Assembly (NCBI RefSeq): GCF_010548375.1
Contig: NZ_JAAGLY010000005.1
Span: 1-64,000, forward strand
Direction of reading: 5' to 3'
DNA: 64,000 nt
DNA from: Streptomyces sp. SID13726
GTDB taxonomy: Bacteria > Actinomycetota > Actinomycetes > Streptomycetales > Streptomycetaceae
The position numbers and the translations under genes are program-made. Shown here piece by piece: positions 1-8,635 of the stretch. Below the pieces are notes generated by a model. The model saw nothing but the letters and a program-made list of their open reading frames with translations, was not told the DNA's origin and searched no databases. Each line of letters opens with the position of its first letter. Within the stretch, counting starts at the first letter, position 1.

Positions 1-1176
1 GTCCCCCTGGCCGCCCGTGCGGTCACCCGCGGTGCCCGCCGCGCCCCCGTGTCCGTGCGGCTCGACGACGCCCTCGGCCTCACCCTGGCCGCTCCCCTCG
101 CCGCCCTCACCGACCTGCCCTCCTTCGACACCTCGGCCATGGACGGCTGGGCGGTCGCGGGACCCGGGCCCTGGGCCGTACGGGACGAGGGCGTGCTGGC
201 CGGGCACGCCGGGCCCGCGCCGCTCACCGACGGCGAGGCGGCCCGGATCGCCACCGGCGCGCGCATCCCCCCGGACACCACCGCCGTCCTGCGCAGCGAG
301 CACGGACAGCTCGACGAGAAGGACCGGCTGCACGCCACCCGCGAGGTCGTGCACGGCCAGGACATCCGCCCGCGCGGCCAGGAGTGCCGCAGCGGCGACC
401 AGCTCCTGCCGCCCGGCACCCTGGTCACCCCGGCCGTCCTGGGCCTCGCAGCGGCGGCCGGATACGACACCCTGGCCGCCGTCCCGCTGCCCCGCGTCGA
501 AGTCCTCGTCCTGGGCGACGAGTTGCTCACCGAGGGCACCCCGCGCGACGGGCTGATCCGGGACGCGCTCGGCCCGATGCTGCCGCCCTGGCTGCGCGCG
601 CTCGGCGCCGAGGTCACCGCCGTACGCCGGCTGGGCGACTCCGCCGAGGCGCTGCACCGGGCGGTCGCCGGTTCCGAGGCCGACGTGATCGTGACGACGG
701 GCGGCACCGCGGCCGGGCCCGTGGACCACGTCCACCCCACCCTGAAGCGCGTCGGCGCCGAACTCCTGGTCGACGGCGTCAAGGTGCGCCCCGGCCACCC
801 CATGCTGCTGGCCCGGACCAAGGAGCACCAGCATCTCGTCGGCCTGCCGGGCAACCCGCTGGCCGCCGTCTCCGGCCTGCTCACGCTCGCCGAGCCGCTG
901 CTGCGCACCCTGGCCGCACGCCCCGCCCCGGAGCCGTACACCCTGCCCCTGCGCGAGGAGGCGCACGGCCACCCGTACGACACCCGGCTCGTCCCGGTCG
1001 TGCTGCGCGGCGACAGCGCGGTCCCGCTGCACTACAACGGCCCGGCGATGCTGCGGGGCATCGCGGCCGCCGACGCCCTCGCCGTCGTACCGCCCGGGGG
1101 TGCCCGGGCCGGTCAGGAGGCCGAACTGCTCGATCTGCCGTGGGCGTCCGCCGGAATCGGGGTGTGTTTCACGTGA
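1..1176 (+). CDS. moeA: Molybdopterin molybdenumtransferase MoeA-like, 5' end outside window
   Basis: MoeA inserts molybdate into adenylated molybdopterin in the last step of molybdenum cofactor synthesis in the cytosol. The frame is open from base 1 and family-like sequence begins before the first in-window GTG (base 49), so the true start lies upstream; 391 codons are present. The N-terminal MoeA motif (SFDTSAMDGWAV), the central MoCF-binding domain with a TTGGTAAGPVDHV-type motif and the GLPGNPLAAV loop are visible, followed by the C-terminal beta domain. It ends in GTGA, shared with the start of the channel gene, which suggests translational coupling. A parS site covers its last codons. 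Family assignment is firm; whether this is the main MoeA or a paralogue cannot be told here. Confidence 0.9.
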   Translation, partial: VPLAARAVTRGARRAPVSVRLDDALGLTLAAPLAALTDLPSFDTSAMDGWAVAGPGPWAVRDEGVLAGHAGPAPLTDGEAARIATGARIPPDTTAVLRSEHGQLDEKDRLHATREVVHGQDIRPRGQECRSGDQLLPPGTLVTPAVLGLAAAAGYDTLAAVPLPRVEVLVLGDELLTEGTPRDGLIRDALGPMLPPWLRALGAEVTAVRRLGDSAEALHRAVAGSEADVIVTTGGTAAGPVDHVHPTLKRVGAELLVDGVKVRPGHPMLLARTKEHQHLVGLPGNPLAAVSGLLTLAEPLLRTLAARPAPEPYTLPLREEAHGHPYDTRLVPVVLRGDSAVPLHYNGPAMLRGIAAADALAVVPPGGARAGQEAELLDLPWASAGIGVCFT

Positions 1177-1179
1177 AAC
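1166..1179. other. parS: parS chromosome-partition site (ParB-binding), 14-bp core
   Basis: GTTTCACGTGAAAC is a perfect palindrome identical to the Streptomyces parS core. It lies across the stop of the moeA-like gene and the start of the channel gene, so both proteins encode it. ParB loads at such sites to organise and segregate the origin region. The second copy at 48449-48464 supports a real function. Flanking bases differ from the full 16-bp consensus (G before, T after), so affinity may differ between the two. Confidence 0.88.
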
Positions 1180-2279
1180 TTCCGGGCCATGACGCGATCG
1201 CCCGGCAGGCGGACGAGCATCTGGTGACCCATCGGGTGAAGCTTCCGCGCAAGGTGGTGGAGCATCCGTTCCGGCAGGTCGCCAAGCGGGTGCTGATGGC
1301 CCTGCTGGTCCTGACGGCGACCGCCCTGATCGTCTATGTCGACCATGACGGGTACAACGACAACTCGGACAAGTCCGTCGACTTCCTCGACGCCTGGTAC
1401 TACGCGACCGTCACCCTCTCCACCACCGGATACGGCGACATCACCCCGGTCAGCGACGCGGCCCGGCTCACCAATATCTTCGTCATCACGCCCCTGCGCG
1501 TGCTGTTCCTGATCATCCTGGTCGGCACCACGCTCGAAGTCCTCACCGAACGCACCCGTGAGGAGTGGCGGCTCAACCGCTGGAGGTCCACCTTGCGCGA
1601 CCACACCGTCGTCATCGGCTTCGGCACCAAGGGCCGGTCGGCGATCCAGACCGTCTGCGCGACGGGCCTGAAGAGGGAACAGGTCGTGGTGGTCGACCCC
1701 AGCGGCAAGGCGATCGAGGCGGCGACCGCCGAGGGCTACGCGGGCATCGTCGGGGACGCGACGCGCAGCGAGGTGCTGAAGCGGGCCGAGGTGCACAAGG
1801 CGCGGAAGATCATCATCGCCACCCAGCGCGACGACACGGCGGTGCTGGTGACGCTGACGGCCCGGCAGCTAAACAAAGCCGCGAAGATCGTGGCCGCGGT
1901 GCGCGAGGAGGAGAACGCGCCGCTGCTCAAGCAGTCCGGCGCCGACGCGGTCATCACCAGCGCCAGCGCGGCCGGCCGGCTGCTCGGGCTCTCGGTGCTG
2001 AGCCCCGCCGCCGGCATGGTCATGGAGGACCTCATCCAGCAGGGCAGCGGCCTCGACATCGTCGAACGGCCCGTCATAAAGGCCGAGGTCGGCATGAAGC
2101 CGCGCGAGACGGACGACCTGGTGGTGAGTGTGCTGCGCGGGCACCGGGTGCTCGGCTACGACGATCCCGCCGTGGGCACGCTGGAGCTGACGGACCGGCT
2201 CATCACGATCGTGCGGGCGTCGCCGGGCATCCAGGTGGCACCCGACGCGCGCCCGCTTCCCCCGATGCCTTCGAGCTGA
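1173..2279 (+). CDS. Two-TM potassium channel with RCK (TrkA-N/TrkA-C) domain
   Basis: Predicted 368-aa K+ channel subunit of the inner membrane. Residues about 40-56 form the first membrane helix, the pore loop carries the K+ selectivity filter TTGYGD at residues 84-89, and a second helix follows. The cytosolic half is an RCK domain: a Rossmann nucleotide-binding motif (VVIGFGTKGRSA, about residue 137) and a C-terminal TrkA-C-like domain. This is the layout of MthK-like or YugO-like gated channels. The GTG at 1173 is chosen because it overlaps the upstream stop as GTGA; GTG 1164 is the in-frame alternative. Conductance and ligand are not predictable here. The parS core spans the chosen start. 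Confidence 0.88.
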   Translation: MKLPGHDAIARQADEHLVTHRVKLPRKVVEHPFRQVAKRVLMALLVLTATALIVYVDHDGYNDNSDKSVDFLDAWYYATVTLSTTGYGDITPVSDAARLTNIFVITPLRVLFLIILVGTTLEVLTERTREEWRLNRWRSTLRDHTVVIGFGTKGRSAIQTVCATGLKREQVVVVDPSGKAIEAATAEGYAGIVGDATRSEVLKRAEVHKARKIIIATQRDDTAVLVTLTARQLNKAAKIVAAVREEENAPLLKQSGADAVITSASAAGRLLGLSVLSPAAGMVMEDLIQQGSGLDIVERPVIKAEVGMKPRETDDLVVSVLRGHRVLGYDDPAVGTLELTDRLITIVRASPGIQVAPDARPLPPMPSS

Positions 2280-3128
2280 TCACTTGCGGTTGTAGAGCCG
2301 CATGGTGACCGGCCCGAAGACCGCGACGAACAGGCCCGCCCAGCCCAGCGCCCAGGCGACCTCGTCGGCCGGCCAGTCGCCCGCCATCAGCCCGCGCACC
2401 GCCGAGGCGAGGTGGGTGACCGGGCTGTTGTTGACGAAGGCCTGGAGCCAGCCCGGCATGGTGCTCGGGTCGACGAAGACGTTGGACAGGAAGGTCAGCG
2501 GGAAGATCACCATCATGCTGACGCCCATCACCGACTTCTCGGTGCGCAGCAGCAGCCCGAACATGGTCCAGATCCACGAGAACGCGAACGAGAAGACGAC
2601 CAGCAGGGCGATCCCGGCGAGCACTCCGGCGACTCCGCCGTCCGGGCGGTAGCCCAGGACGATGCCGACGGTGAGCATCACGACCGAGGCGATGGTGTAG
2701 CGCAGGGCGTCGCCGAGCAGATAGCCGACCATCACCGACGGCCGCCAGATCGGCAGCGTGCGGAACCGGTCGAAGACGCCCTTCTCGATGTCGGTGTTCA
2801 CCGAGATGCCGGTGTACATCGTGATCATCACGACCGACATGACGAGGATGCCCGGCAGCAGGAACTGGATGTACTCCTTCGGGGAGCCGGCCAGGGCACC
2901 CCCGAACAGGTACGTGTACATCAGCACCATCATGATCGGGAACGCGGTGACGTCGAAGAGCTGCTCCGGCACGTGCTTGATCTTGAGGATCGCCCGCCAG
3001 CCGAAGGTCAGCGAGGCCGACAGGGCGCTCGGACGCGGCGGCCGCTCCCCGGTGACCAGCAGCGCGGCCAGCGACTCGGCGCTGACGGGGGCGAGATCCT
3101 GGGTCTCGGTCTGGGTCACGGTGCTCAT
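2280..3128 (-). CDS. ABC-2 type (DrrB-like) export permease
   Basis: A 282-aa membrane protein of the ABC-2 permease family. A soluble N-terminal stretch of about 45 residues precedes six predicted membrane segments, with the family-typical region around ITMYTGISVNTDIEKGVFDR and a late LSNVFVDPSTMPGWLQ segment characteristic of DrrB-like daunorubicin/lipid exporters. It starts in an ATGA overlap with the ATPase gene upstream, so the two are translated as a unit and probably form a dimeric exporter. The stop abuts the convergent channel gene with no gap. The substrate is unknown; daunorubicin-type annotation reflects family only. Confidence 0.9.
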   Translation of the reverse strand: MSTVTQTETQDLAPVSAESLAALLVTGERPPRPSALSASLTFGWRAILKIKHVPEQLFDVTAFPIMMVLMYTYLFGGALAGSPKEYIQFLLPGILVMSVVMITMYTGISVNTDIEKGVFDRFRTLPIWRPSVMVGYLLGDALRYTIASVVMLTVGIVLGYRPDGGVAGVLAGIALLVVFSFAFSWIWTMFGLLLRTEKSVMGVSMMVIFPLTFLSNVFVDPSTMPGWLQAFVNNSPVTHLASAVRGLMAGDWPADEVAWALGWAGLFVAVFGPVTMRLYNRK

Positions 3129-4117
3129 GCCGCCATCTCCTCGGCGTCGTCGGTGGGGTGTCCGGTGAGGGCGAGGAACACCTCGTCCAGGCTGGGCTGC
3201 CCCAGCGAGAAGTTGTCGACGGTGATGCCGGTGCGGGCCAGTTCGGCGAGTGCCCGGGAGGCCTGCTCGGCGGCCGTGTCACCGGCCTCCGAGGCGAGCC
3301 GGGCCGTCAGCGCGACCGAGTCCGGTTCCAGCTGCACCCGCGCGTCCAGGGACCGCCGTAGGATCTCCGCCGCCTCGGGCCGCTGTCCGCCGTCGCGCAG
3401 TCGCAGATGTACGGTCCCTGCGCCCACGGAGGCCTTCAGCTCGCCCTTGGTGCCCTCGGCGATCACCCGGCCGTGGTCGATGACGGCGATCCGGGAGGCC
3501 AGCTGGTCGGCCTCGTCGAGGTACTGCGTGGTCAGCAGCACGGTGGTGCCCTGGGCGACGACCGCGCGGACGATGTCCCAGACCTGGTTGCGCGAGCGCG
3601 GGTCGAGGCCGGTGGTGGGCTCGTCGAGGAAGAGCAGCTCGGGGGTGTTGAGGATGGACGCGGCGATGTCGATACGGCGCCGCATTCCGCCCGAATAGTG
3701 CTTGACCTGCTTGTTCGCCGCCTCCGTCAGCCCGAAGGCCTCCAGGAGCTGACCGGCACGCACGCGTGCGTGCTTCTTGTGGTGGCCGAGGAGACGGCCC
3801 AGCAGGACCAGGTTCTCCATGCCGGTGAGGTCCTCGTCGACGGAGGCGTACTGGCCGGTGAGGCTGACCCGGCCGCGGACCTCGTCGGCCTCGCGGACGA
3901 CGTCGTGGCCGAAGACGTGTGCCTGGCCGGCGTCTGGGCGCAGGAGGGTGGCGAGCATTTTCACGGTGGTGGTCTTGCCGGCGCCGTTGGGTCCCAGGAC
4001 GCCGTAGACCGTGCCTGCCGGCACCGCCAGGTCGACTCCGTCGACGGCCCTGGTGTCGCCGAACGTCTTGACCAGGCCCGCTGTCTCGATGGCCAGGGCT
4101 GACGTGTGCTGGCTCAT
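3125..4117 (-). CDS. ABC exporter ATP-binding protein, DrrA-like
   Basis: A 330-aa ATPase energising the adjacent permease. Walker A is GPNGAGKT (residues 42-49), the signature is HYSGGMRRR, Walker B is LLFLDEPTTGLD, and a C-terminal DrrA-type extension of about 100 residues follows the nucleotide-binding domain. A GGAAGGAAG ribosome-binding site precedes ATG 4117. It is the first gene of a two-gene operon with a 4-bp overlap to the permease. No regulator is adjacent; the divergent neighbour is a quinone oxidoreductase across a 128-bp gap that must contain both promoters. Confidence 0.92.
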   Translation of the reverse strand: MSQHTSALAIETAGLVKTFGDTRAVDGVDLAVPAGTVYGVLGPNGAGKTTTVKMLATLLRPDAGQAHVFGHDVVREADEVRGRVSLTGQYASVDEDLTGMENLVLLGRLLGHHKKHARVRAGQLLEAFGLTEAANKQVKHYSGGMRRRIDIAASILNTPELLFLDEPTTGLDPRSRNQVWDIVRAVVAQGTTVLLTTQYLDEADQLASRIAVIDHGRVIAEGTKGELKASVGAGTVHLRLRDGGQRPEAAEILRRSLDARVQLEPDSVALTARLASEAGDTAAEQASRALAELARTGITVDNFSLGQPSLDEVFLALTGHPTDDAEEMAA

Positions 4118-4232
4118 GGGTGGACTTCCTTCCGCGTACTTGGGCTACGCATGGGGAGACCTTTACCGTCGCGCGAATTCATCGGTCCCGCACGTGAGAA
4201 TTTGGGTGGGTCAGGTTGTGGGGCGGTGCGGG

Positions 4233-4238
4233 TAGCGT
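4233..4238 (+). promoter_or_regulatory. -10 element TAGCGT for a probable leaderless transcript
   Basis: TAGCGT fits the TANNNT -10 consensus of the principal actinomycete sigma factor and ends 7 nt before ATG 4246. No Shine-Dalgarno sequence precedes the ATG, so transcription probably starts at the initiator codon. No good -35 hexamer is visible. Confidence 0.5.
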
Positions 4239-4245
4239 CGGTTTC

Positions 4246-5232
4246 ATGTATGCGATCACGATTCCTGAACCCGGTGGGCCCGAGGCGTTGGTCTGGGACG
4301 AGGTCCCGGATCCCATCGCCGGTGACGGCGAGGTGCTGGTCGACGTGGTGGCCGGGGCCGTCAATCGGGCCGACATCCTTCAGCGGCAGGGGTTCTACAA
4401 CCCGCCGCCCGGTGCCTCCCCCTATCCCGGACTGGAGTGCTCCGGGCGGATCGCCGCGGTCGGGCCCGGGGTCTCCGGGTGGGCCGTCGGTGACGAGGTG
4501 TGCGCGCTGCTCGCGGGCGGCGGGTACGCGGAGAAGGTCGTCGTACCGGCCGGGCAGCTGCTGCCCGTGCCCAAGGGCATCGACGTGAAGCGGGCCGCCG
4601 CGCTGCCTGAGGTGGTCTGCACGGTCTGGTCGAACGTCTTCATGGTCTCCCACCTGCGCCCCGGCGAGACGCTCCTCGTGCACGGCGGCTCCAGCGGTAT
4701 CGGCACGATGGCGATCCAGCTCGCGAAGGCCGTCGGCGCGAAGGTCGCGGTGACGGCGGGCACGCAGGAGAAGCTGGACCGCTGTGCCGAGCTGGGCGCG
4801 GACATCCTGATCAACTACCGCGAGCAGGACTTCGTCGAGGAGATCAGGACGGCCACCGACGGGGCGGGCGCCGACGTCATCCTCGACAACATGGGCGCCA
4901 AGTACCTCGACCGCAATGTGCGGGCCCTCGCCGTCAACGGACGGCTCGCCATCATCGGCATGCAGGGCGGCGTCAAGGCCGAGCTCGACATCGCCACGCT
5001 CCTGACCAAGCGGGCCGCGATCAGCGCGACCTCGCTGCGGGCCCGGCCGCCGGCCGAGAAGACGGCGATCGTGGCGGCCGTACGGGAGCATGTGTGGCCG
5101 CTGCTCGACGCCGGGCACGTCCGTCCGGTGGTCGACCGCGAGCTGCCGATGAGCGATGCGGCCGGTGCGCACCGGGTCGTCGAGGAGAGCGGACACGTGG
5201 GCAAGGTTCTGCTGGTCGCGTCCGCGTCCTAG
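4246..5232 (+). CDS. NAD(P)H-quinone oxidoreductase, zinc-free MDR family (TP53I3/PIG3-like)
   Basis: A 328-aa medium-chain reductase. The N-terminal GroES-like domain contains the quinone-reductase NRADILQRQGFYNPPPG segment, and the Rossmann domain carries the HGGSSGIGTMAIQLAK NADPH-binding motif. No structural or catalytic zinc cysteine cluster is seen, consistent with the QOR/PIG3 branch, which reduces quinones using NADPH in the cytosol. ATG 4246 is preferred over GTG-type codons further upstream because family similarity begins at MYAITIPEPGG and a -10 element sits 7 nt upstream. It is a single gene facing a convergent low-complexity surface protein gene 3 bp from its stop. Confidence 0.9.
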   Translation: MYAITIPEPGGPEALVWDEVPDPIAGDGEVLVDVVAGAVNRADILQRQGFYNPPPGASPYPGLECSGRIAAVGPGVSGWAVGDEVCALLAGGGYAEKVVVPAGQLLPVPKGIDVKRAAALPEVVCTVWSNVFMVSHLRPGETLLVHGGSSGIGTMAIQLAKAVGAKVAVTAGTQEKLDRCAELGADILINYREQDFVEEIRTATDGAGADVILDNMGAKYLDRNVRALAVNGRLAIIGMQGGVKAELDIATLLTKRAAISATSLRARPPAEKTAIVAAVREHVWPLLDAGHVRPVVDRELPMSDAAGAHRVVEESGHVGKVLLVASAS

Positions 5233-5235
5233 ACC

Positions 5236-5934
5236 TCAGCCGCGGCGCACCCGCAGGGCGAGCAGGCCGAGGCCCAGGCCCAGGCCGACCAGGACCAGGC
5301 CGGTGCCGAGGGGCAGGATGAACACCTTGGGCTCGGCCGCGGTGGGCTGCGCCGCGTGGGGCCGCGGCGGGACGGCCGGGCGCCGGGGCGGCTCCGATAC
5401 GGCGGTGAGGGCGCCGTCGTCGTTGCCGTCGCCGGAGTCGGCGCGGGGCGGTGGGGACTCGGTGTCGGCGGGGGTGACCTCCTCCGAGGCCTCTGGGTCC
5501 TCCGGCCGTCCGGGCCGTTGCCTGCCCTCGCCCGCTCGGCTTCCCGCACGGGTCGGGGTGGCTGTGGAGGACGGGGTCGGGGCTGCGGAGGCGGAGGGGG
5601 AGGCGCGGAGCGGGCCGTGGGCCGGGGTGGCGGTGGTGCTTGGTGCGGTGGCGTCGACGTACGACTGTGTCGGCCAAGGAGTCGTGGCTCCGGGACCACG
5701 CACCGACCCCGGCACCGACCCCGGCACCGACCCCGGCACCGACCCCGACCCCGGCACCGGCACCGGCACCGGCACCGGTACCGGCACCGACCCCGGCACC
5801 GAGCCGAACCCGGCCGCCGTCGACATGACCACCCGTGCCCCGACGCCGTACGCCTGGCTCGCCCCCTGGGGGATCGCAGCCGTGCTCGATCCCACCACGA
5901 TCGCCAGTGCCGTCGCGCATAGCCAGGGAGTCAC
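5236..5934 (-). CDS. Exported, C-terminally anchored low-complexity protein
   Basis: A 232-aa protein of unknown function with a GTG start. The first ~28 residues look like a signal peptide (hydrophobic core LCATALAIVVG). Residues about 45-80 are a Val-Pro/Gly-Ser repeat (PGSVPGSV, then VPVPVPVP) encoded by short tandem DNA repeats. A long Pro/Ser/Thr/Glu-rich stalk follows. The C-terminus has a LPLGTG sequence, a 20-residue hydrophobic helix and an RVRRG tail. That layout resembles a wall-spanning anchored protein; LPLGTG is not the canonical LPXTG or LAXTG sortase signal, so simple membrane anchoring is equally possible. No operon partner. Confidence 0.7.
   Translation of the reverse strand: MTPWLCATALAIVVGSSTAAIPQGASQAYGVGARVVMSTAAGFGSVPGSVPVPVPVPVPVPGSGSVPGSVPGSVPGSVRGPGATTPWPTQSYVDATAPSTTATPAHGPLRASPSASAAPTPSSTATPTRAGSRAGEGRQRPGRPEDPEASEEVTPADTESPPPRADSGDGNDDGALTAVSEPPRRPAVPPRPHAAQPTAAEPKVFILPLGTGLVLVGLGLGLGLLALRVRRG
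5702..5785. repeat. Tandem 12-bp then 6-bp repeats inside the surface-protein gene
   Basis: Three to four copies of a 12-bp unit (ACCGACCCCGGC) run into about six copies of ACCGGC. The repeat encodes the PGSV and VPVP tracts of the 5236-5934 protein on the minus strand. Such units can change copy number by slippage without shifting the frame (12 and 6 are multiples of three). Confidence 0.85.
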
Positions 5935-6070
5935 GGGACAAGGGTGGCATTTCGGTCGGGTGCTGGCATTTCGGGTGGTGCTGTGGTGTCGATCTGCTGG
6001 TGGAGCGGTGGATCAGGTGTCACCGGGGGCACCTCAGTGGTGAGGTGTACGGGTGCGAGAGAATGGCGGC

Positions 6071-6613
6071 ATGGAGATGCCGAGGAACGAAGGTTCGCCG
6101 GAAAGCCCCCAGATCCTGGTCGTGGGACAGGACGGGATGGCGCTGGGCGGCGGGGGTGACGAGGACTCCCGCGAGGTTCCGGTCACGGAGATGGTCGAGC
6201 AGCCCGCGAAGGTCATGCGGATCGGCAGCATGATCAAGCAGCTGCTCGAAGAGGTGCGCGCGGCTCCCCTCGACGAGGCCAGCCGGGCCCGGCTCAAGGA
6301 GATCCACCACAGCTCGGTGAAGGAGCTGGAGGACGGGCTCGCCCCCGAGCTGGTGGAGGAGCTGGAGCGGCTCTCCCTCCCCTTCAACGAGGACGCGACC
6401 CCGAGCGACGCGGAACTGCGCATCGCGCAGGCCCAGTTGGTGGGCTGGCTGGAGGGTCTCTTCCACGGGATCCAGACCACCCTGTTCGCCCAGCAGATGG
6501 CCGCGCGGGCGCAGTTGGAGCAGATGCGCCGCGCACTGCCCCCGGGCGTCGGCGGCCAGGAAGAGGGCGGCGACCCGCGCGCGGGCGGCCGCACGGGCGG
6601 ACCGTACCTGTAA
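6071..6613 (+). CDS. bpa: Bacterial proteasome activator Bpa/PafE
   Basis: A 180-aa ATP-independent activator of the 20S proteasome. The central helical-bundle domain (about residues 45-150, from EMVEQPAKVMRIGSMI to FAQQMAARAQLEQM) matches the family. The protein ends in GGPYL; Bpa/PafE uses a C-terminal GQYL-like tail with the penultimate Tyr to dock in 20S pockets and open the gate. ATG 6071 is favoured; GTG 6053 and ATG 6077 are in-frame options. It is monocistronic, followed by a perfect 15-bp terminator stem. Proteasome genes themselves are not in the window. Confidence 0.92.
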   Translation: MEMPRNEGSPESPQILVVGQDGMALGGGGDEDSREVPVTEMVEQPAKVMRIGSMIKQLLEEVRAAPLDEASRARLKEIHHSSVKELEDGLAPELVEELERLSLPFNEDATPSDAELRIAQAQLVGWLEGLFHGIQTTLFAQQMAARAQLEQMRRALPPGVGGQEEGGDPRAGGRTGGPYL

Positions 6614-6624
6614 CCACCGACCGC

Positions 6625-6658
6625 GAAGGGCCCGGCAGCCGACGCTGCCGGGCCCTTC
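6625..6658 (+). terminator. Perfect 15-bp stem terminator after bpa
   Basis: Arms GAAGGGCCCGGCAGC and its exact complement enclose a CGAC tetraloop, 11 nt after the bpa stop. No U-run follows, as is usual in Streptomyces. Confidence 0.85.
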
Positions 6659-6997
6659 ATGTCACCTGTGGGAAGCGCTCGTTCGGGTTCTTTCTGCCAG
6701 GCGGGCCGGCGTGACCTTGGACACGGCACCCCGGCCCGTCCCGTCGGGCGGTGCGGCGGGCCCGGTGCCCGTTCCATGACCGTAAGCGAAAGAAAAGGCG
6801 CGCGGGCGTTACAGGTGCCCTACCGCCGGTACACAGGATTTGCACGCCGAGACGTAGTACAGGTTTGATGACCGGTCCGTCTCGGGCCGGTCCCCGGGCT
6901 CATCCCGGACCGGCGGCTTGCGCTGAGGCTGTAGCGTGGCCGACGGAGACCGTAACAACACCGCGCGCACCGCGGGCAGAAACGACGGCGAGGACCG
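6659..6997. other. Non-coding stretch upstream of the kinase gene
   Basis: About 340 bases without a convincing gene. A relatively AT-rich patch (about 6779-6870) and an inverted GACCGG/CCGGTC pair near 6870-6895 precede the kinase start. A TAGCGT at about 6932 could be a -10 element, though no good -35 accompanies it. Short reading frames here have no coding bias. Confidence 0.5.
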
Positions 6998-8560
6998 ATG
7001 GCACAGCAGCAGCGCGCTCAGGGCCCGTCCGACCCCGAGGCGGCTGGCGGCGGAATGTCAGATGCGCCGGAGCTGTGGGGTAACGGCGGACTGGTGGGGG
7101 ACGGCCGATATCGGCTGACCCGCAGACTCGGCCGGGGCGGTATGGCCGAGGTGTTCGCGGCCGAGGACGTACGGCTCGGCCGCACCGTGGCGGTCAAGCT
7201 GCTCCGCGCCGACCTCGCCGAGGACCCGACCTCCAAGGCCCGCTTCACGCGCGAGGCCCAGTCCGTGGCCGGCCTCAACCACCACGCGATCGTCGCCGTG
7301 TACGACTCCGGCGAGGACTTCGTGGGCGGCCAGTCGGTGCCGTACATCGTCATGGAGATCGTCGAGGGACGGACGATCCGCGATCTGCTGATCAACGCCG
7401 AGGCGCCGGGGCCCGAGCAGGCCCTGATCATCGTCTCCGGCGTCCTGGAGGCGCTCGCCTACTCGCACCAGCACGGCATCGTGCACCGTGACATCAAGCC
7501 CGCGAACGTGATCATCACGCACAACGGCGCCGTCAAGGTCATGGACTTCGGCATCGCCCGCGCCCTGCACGGCGCGTCCACCACCATGACCCAGACCGGC
7601 ATGGTCATGGGCACCCCGCAGTACCTCTCCCCGGAGCAGGCCCTCGGCAAGGCCGTCGACCACCGCTCCGACCTGTACGCCACGGGCTGTCTCCTCTACG
7701 AACTCCTCGCGCTGCGGCCCCCGTTCACCGGCGAGACCCCGCTCTCCGTCGTCTACCAGCACGTGCAGGACATCCCGACGCCTCCGTCGCAGGTCTCCGA
7801 CGCCGTGCCGCCGGAGCTCGACGGCCTGGTCATGCGCTCGCTCGCCAAGGAGCCGGACGACCGTTTCCAGACGGCCGAGGAGATGCGCGGGCTCGTCCAG
7901 TACGGCCTCCAGATGCTGTACGACCAGGGCGGCCACACCGGCACCTGGAACACCGGCCCGGTGACGGCGCACGACGGCCGGAACACGCCCTCCGGTGGCT
8001 TCGCGAGCACCAGCGTGCTTCCGCACCCCGGCGCCGCCTCCGGCACCACCCAGATCCCCCAGCCGATCCTGCCCGGCGGCTACGGCGGCGGGGACGACGG
8101 CGGCTTCGAGGGGCACGGCAACCGGGGCAGCGGCCGCGGCAAGCTGTGGATCCTCGCCGTGCTCGCGGTGATCGCCATCGCGGCGGGCGTCGCCCTCGCG
8201 CTCAACGGCGGCGGCGGGGGCGGTGCCGGCACCGACACCACGCCCACGGCGACCACCTCGCAGAGCACCGACGACCAGTCGGCGAGCGAGACGCCGAGCG
8301 ACGAGGCTACGGAGGAGTCGACCGACACCTCCACGGACGACAGCGGCAGCTCGGGCGGCTCGTACACGCCGTCCTACACCCCGTCGTACACGCCGTCCTA
8401 CACGCCGACGCCGACGCCCACGGAGCCGACCGAGGAGCCGACGACCAGCGAGCCGACGGACGAGCCGACCACGGCGGACCCGACCGGCGACCCGACCGGT
8501 GACCCGACGGGCGGCACCATCTCGGGCGTCACGGACGGCGGCACCGGCGGCGACGACTGA
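6998..8560 (+). CDS. Membrane Ser/Thr protein kinase, PknB-like
   Basis: A 520-aa kinase. The cytosolic kinase domain (about residues 35-300) has the glycine loop LGRGGMAEVF, the catalytic Lys in TVAVKLL, HRDIKPANV, the metal-binding MDFGIA and GTPQYLSPEQ. A juxtamembrane linker of about 80 residues leads to one transmembrane helix (WILAVLAVIAIAAGVALAL). The extracellular part has no PASTA repeats; it is a Thr/Ser/Asp-rich, then Tyr-Thr-Pro-Ser and Pro-Thr repeat tail of about 120 residues that could span the wall. A GCGAGGA ribosome-binding site precedes ATG 6998. Single gene, convergent with an aminoglycoside-kinase-like gene across a shared terminator. Confidence 0.93.
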   Translation: MAQQQRAQGPSDPEAAGGGMSDAPELWGNGGLVGDGRYRLTRRLGRGGMAEVFAAEDVRLGRTVAVKLLRADLAEDPTSKARFTREAQSVAGLNHHAIVAVYDSGEDFVGGQSVPYIVMEIVEGRTIRDLLINAEAPGPEQALIIVSGVLEALAYSHQHGIVHRDIKPANVIITHNGAVKVMDFGIARALHGASTTMTQTGMVMGTPQYLSPEQALGKAVDHRSDLYATGCLLYELLALRPPFTGETPLSVVYQHVQDIPTPPSQVSDAVPPELDGLVMRSLAKEPDDRFQTAEEMRGLVQYGLQMLYDQGGHTGTWNTGPVTAHDGRNTPSGGFASTSVLPHPGAASGTTQIPQPILPGGYGGGDDGGFEGHGNRGSGRGKLWILAVLAVIAIAAGVALALNGGGGGGAGTDTTPTATTSQSTDDQSASETPSDEATEESTDTSTDDSGSSGGSYTPSYTPSYTPSYTPTPTPTEPTEEPTTSEPTDEPTTADPTGDPTGDPTGGTISGVTDGGTGGDD

Positions 8561-8589
8561 CCGAGCCGCGGCTGACCGAGCCCAACCTT

Positions 8590-8630
8590 CACGCGCGCGT
8601 GCGACCCGAGGACGGGTCCACGCGCGCGTG
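8590..8630. terminator. Bidirectional terminator between convergent genes
   Basis: CACGCGCGCGTG occurs at both ends, with GACCC/GGGTC extending the stem inward; one unpaired base interrupts an otherwise 17-bp stem. It lies between the stops of the kinase and phosphotransferase genes and can serve both. Confidence 0.8.
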
Positions 8631-8635
8631 CCGTT

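Noticed and set aside
5640..5828. Plus-strand PTPAP-repeat frame
   Set aside because: Antisense of the VPGS repeat in the surface-protein gene, without start signals.
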